Made by a program: the position numbers and the translations under genes. This document shows positions 61,741-64,000 of a stretch of DNA of 64,000 nucleotides, piece after piece (positions within the stretch are counted from its first letter, which is position 1; every line of letters begins with the position of its first letter). Origin of the DNA: CAYRVX01 sp964427875. GTDB taxonomy: Bacteria > Planctomycetota > Phycisphaerae > SM23-33. The notes under the pieces were generated by a model, which worked only from the letters and a program-made list of their open reading frames with translations, was not told where the DNA came from and made no database searches. The stretch is from positions 1 through 64,000 of the forward strand of contig CAYRVX010000023.1 of assembly GCA_964427875.1 (NCBI GenBank), written 5' to 3'.

Positions 61741-64000
61741 CTAGATAAGCCGTTTCTTTTCGAGTTGGATGTTCAGCCCGAGCCCGCGAAGCTCGTTGCA
61801 CAGCACGTCGAAGCTGACGGGCGTGCCGGCCTCGAGGGTGTTGGTGCCCTTGACCATCGACTCGTAGATCTTGGTGCGGCCCTCGACGTCGTCGCTCTTG
61901 ACGGTGAGCAACTCCTGGAGGGTGTAGCTGGCACCGTACGCTTCCAGGCCCCACACTTCCATCTCGCCGAAGCGCTGCCCGCCGGTCCGCGCCTTGCCGC
62001 CGAGCGGCTGCTGCGTGATCAGCGAGTACGGGCCCGTGGCGCGGGCGTGGATCTTCTCGTCGACGAGGTGGTGCAGCTTGTTCATGTAGATGTAGCCGAC
62101 GGTCACCTTCTGCTCGAACGGCTCGCCGGTCCGCCCGTCGTGGACGCGGATCTTGCCGTCCCGGGGCATCTCGACCAGCAGTTCGCCGCTGTCGCCGGCC
62201 CGCTGGATCGCCGACAGGTCCTCGCGGCGCTGGTGGACGACCTCGTTCGCCTCGGCGAGGCACTGGAAGATCTCCTCCTCGGTGGCCCCGTCGAACACGG
62301 GCGTGACGGCCTTGAAGCCCAGGACCGCGGCGGCCCAGCCGAGGTGCGTCTCGAGGATCTGCCCGAGGTTCATGCGCCCGGGAACGCCCAGGGGGTTCAG
62401 CACGATGTCCACCGCCGTCCCGTCTTGGAGGAACGGCATGTCCTCCCTCGGCACGATGCGGGCGAGGACGCCNNNNNNNNNNGTCACGACGGAAAGCCCG
62501 AACTTGGAGACCGAGCGGATCTGCTCGATCCGCGGCCAGTCCTTCCCGTGGACGCCCATCGCCTGGGCCCGGACGGCCGGCTTGGTCGTCTTGATCCACT
62601 TGACGGAGAAGTTCTCGATCTGCTCGAGGATGACGGCGTCGATGTCGCTCTGGCCGACCTTCTGGCGGGTGGAGGGGTCCACCATGGACGAACCGAGCAC
62701 CTCGGCGATCTCCGCCACCATCCTGCGGAAGACCTGGACCATGCGGCCGTTCATCTGGTCGCGGAACGCCTTCATCTGGCGGTTGAGCTGCTTCTTCTGC
62801 TCGTCGGACATGTGCATCCGCCGGCTGAAGCGCCGCGTGCCCACGACCACGCCCTCTTCGCCTGCGGGCAGCTCGAGGCTGTCGTTCTTGACGTCCTCGC
62901 CGGCCCGCCCGAAGATCGCGTGCAGCAGCTTCTCTTCCGGCGACAGTTCGCTCTTGGACTTCGGGGAGACCTTGCCGACGAGGATATCGCCCGGCCCGAC
63001 CCGCGTGCCGACACAGACGATGCCGTCGGCGTCGAGGCTGCGAAGCGCCCGCTCCGAGATGTTCGGGATATCGCGGGTGAACTCCTCGCGTCCCAGCTTC
63101 GTCTCGCGGATCTCCACCTCGTACTCCTCCAGGTGGATGGAGGTGAAGACGTCGTCCTTGACGAGATCCTGGCTGATGAGAATGGCGTCCTCGAAGTTGT
63201 ACCCGTCGAACGGCATGAAGGCGACGAGCAGGTTCCTCCCGAGCGCGAGCTCCCCGTGGTCGCAGCCCGATCCGTCGGCGATGATCTGCCCCTTCTTGAC
63301 CCGCTGGCCCTCGGTGACGATGGGCTTCTGGTTCAGGCAGGTCCGCTCGTTGAGCTTGGCGAACTTCCGCAGCTCATACTCCTCGGCGTTGTCCACGATG
63401 ATCCGCCGGGCGTCCGCGTAGGTGACGGTGCCGCCCTTTCGGGCACGGACGACCATGCCGGAGTTCTCCACGACGGCCTGCTCCATGCCCGTGGCGACGA
63501 TGGGCGCTTCGGTCCGGATGAGCGGCACGGCCTGTCGCTGCATGTTCGAGCCCATCAGCGCCCGGTTGGCGTCGTCGTGCTCCAGGAAGGGGATCAGCGA
63601 GGCCGAGACGCCCACGGTCTGCTTGGGGGAGATGTCGACGTACTCGACGGCCTCGCCGTCCACGAGCCCCAGTTCGCCCCTGGAACGGGCCAGCACGTTC
63701 TCCTTCGGCAGGCGGGCCTTCTTGCCCTCGACGGCGCGCTCCAGGGCGTTCGGCGGGGCCAGGGTCGTCTCCATCTCCTCGTCCGCGCGAAGGTGGACGA
63801 TCTTGCCCGTCACCTCGCCTCTGGTCACCTGGCGATACGGCGTGGTCAGGAAGCCGTACTCGTCCACGCTGGCGTAGATGCTCAGCGAGCTGATCAGGCC
63901 GATGTTGTTCCCCTCGGGCGTTTCGATGGGGCAGATTCGCCCGTAGTGGCTGATGTGGACGTCGCGGACCTCGAAGCCGGCCCGCTTGCGGTTCAGCCCG
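61741..64000 (-). CDS. rpoB: DNA-directed RNA polymerase subunit beta (partial, interrupted by an N run)
   Basis: The C-terminal part of RpoB; the gene continues past the right edge. Reading enters at GLNRKRAGFEVRDVHISHYGRICPIETPEG, the end of the rifampicin-binding region, and continues through DGSGCDHGELALGRN and FMPFDGYNFEDAILIS to the C-terminus. Ten N at 62473-62482 interrupt it. On the far side the sequence resumes at GVLARIVPREDMPFL, so the universally conserved GDKMAGRHGNK stretch and some residues before it are missing. Both flanks keep the same frame. Confidence 0.97.
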   Translation of the reverse strand, partial: GLNRKRAGFEVRDVHISHYGRICPIETPEGNNIGLISSLSIYASVDEYGFLTTPYRQVTRGEVTGKIVHLRADEEMETTLAPPNALERAVEGKKARLPKENVLARSRGELGLVDGEAVEYVDISPKQTVGVSASLIPFLEHDDANRALMGSNMQRQAVPLIRTEAPIVATGMEQAVVENSGMVVRARKGGTVTYADARRIIVDNAEEYELRKFAKLNERTCLNQKPIVTEGQRVKKGQIIADGSGCDHGELALGRNLLVAFMPFDGYNFEDAILISQDLVKDDVFTSIHLEEYEVEIRETKLGREEFTRDIPNISERALRSLDADGIVCVGTRVGPGDILVGKVSPKSKSELSPEEKLLHAIFGRAGEDVKNDSLELPAGEEGVVVGTRRFSRRMHMSDEQKKQLNRQMKAFRDQMNGRMVQVFRRMVAEIAEVLGSSMVDPSTRQKVGQSDIDAVILEQIENFSVKWIKTTKPAVRAQAMGVHGKDWPRIEQIRSVSKFGLSVVXXXXGVLARIVPREDMPFLQDGTAVDIVLNPLGVPGRMNLGQILETHLGWAAAVLGFKAVTPVFDGATEEEIFQCLAEANEVVHQRREDLSAIQRAGDSGELLVEMPRDGKIRVHDGRTGEPFEQKVTVGYIYMNKLHHLVDEKIHARATGPYSLITQQPLGGKARTGGQRFGEMEVWGLEAYGASYTLQELLTVKSDDVEGRTKIYESMVKGTNTLEAGTPVSFDVLCNELRGLGLNIQLEKKRLI
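62473..62482. other. Assembly gap inside rpoB
   Basis: Ten undetermined bases. Comparison with the RpoB family indicates that more than ten bases are absent: about 35-45 codons are expected between IRSVSKFGLSVV and GVLARIV. The true gap size is therefore unknown. Confidence 0.85.

Noticed and set aside
62473..62482. A frameshift or broken rpoB
   Set aside because: The interruption is a run of N, and conserved RpoB sequence continues on both sides in the same frame; it is an assembly gap.

Overview
This 64 kb window is GC-rich bacterial chromosome. It most likely comes from a planctomycete of the Phycisphaerae type. The reasons are a sigma factor with helix-turn-helix domains fused to its N-terminus, an ExbB/ExbD/VWA/TPR locus, a GH10-fold protein of the kind seen in planctomycetes, and DUF1570-type gluzincins. 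The run of ten N in rpoB suggests a draft or metagenome assembly. The assignment rests on recall of families; no search was run.

Layout. 1-3.0 kb (+): the end of a PPi-dependent phosphofructokinase, a GH10-like protein without catalytic glutamates, a ComEA-like helix-hairpin-helix protein and a CPBP membrane protease. 3.0-3.3 kb: a non-coding element bounded by a perfect 19-bp inverted repeat; the same 19-mer recurs at 17.9 kb. 3.3-5.1 kb (-): enolase followed by an FtsB/DivIC-like protein. 5.3-7.3 kb (+): a secreted gluzincin. 7.6-12.2 kb (+): a membrane protein, folK, a deoxynucleoside kinase, panC, panD and an lgt that carries an EF-hand insertion. 12.2-17.9 kb (+): a two-PDZ HtrA-like pseudoprotease, a TPR/HEAT protein, a polytopic membrane protein and purC. 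18-25 kb (-): a DUF1570 peptidase, the HTH-sigma-70 factor, a coiled-coil envelope protein, a membrane-anchored hypothetical, a TPR protein with a haem-like motif and tRNA-Cys.

25.1-33.5 kb (-) is a seven-gene operon: a zinc-ribbon/TonB-like-anchor/VWA protein, a repeat protein, ExbB, three ExbD paralogues and a 1219-residue TPR protein. This is the most interesting part of the window. It looks like a proton-motive-force-driven envelope machine in which a VWA protein takes the place of TonB. tRNA-Leu, a CslA-like glycosyltransferase, two cyclophilins and a HIT protein follow.

37.6-64 kb (-) is a nearly continuous information-processing supercluster. Transcribed from high to low coordinates it reads rpoB, rpoC, rpsL, rpsG, fusA, then S10-spc-alpha genes to rplQ. 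Departures from the standard order are: no tuf after fusA; no rpmD between rpsE and rplO; no infA between map and rpmJ, where short tandem repeats lie instead; a SecY with an N-terminal extension of two predicted membrane segments; and charged or low-complexity C-terminal tails on S3 and L17.

Several genes outside the ribosomal cluster have sigma-70-like promoters whose -10 box ends six or seven bases before the start codon, which suggests leaderless transcripts.
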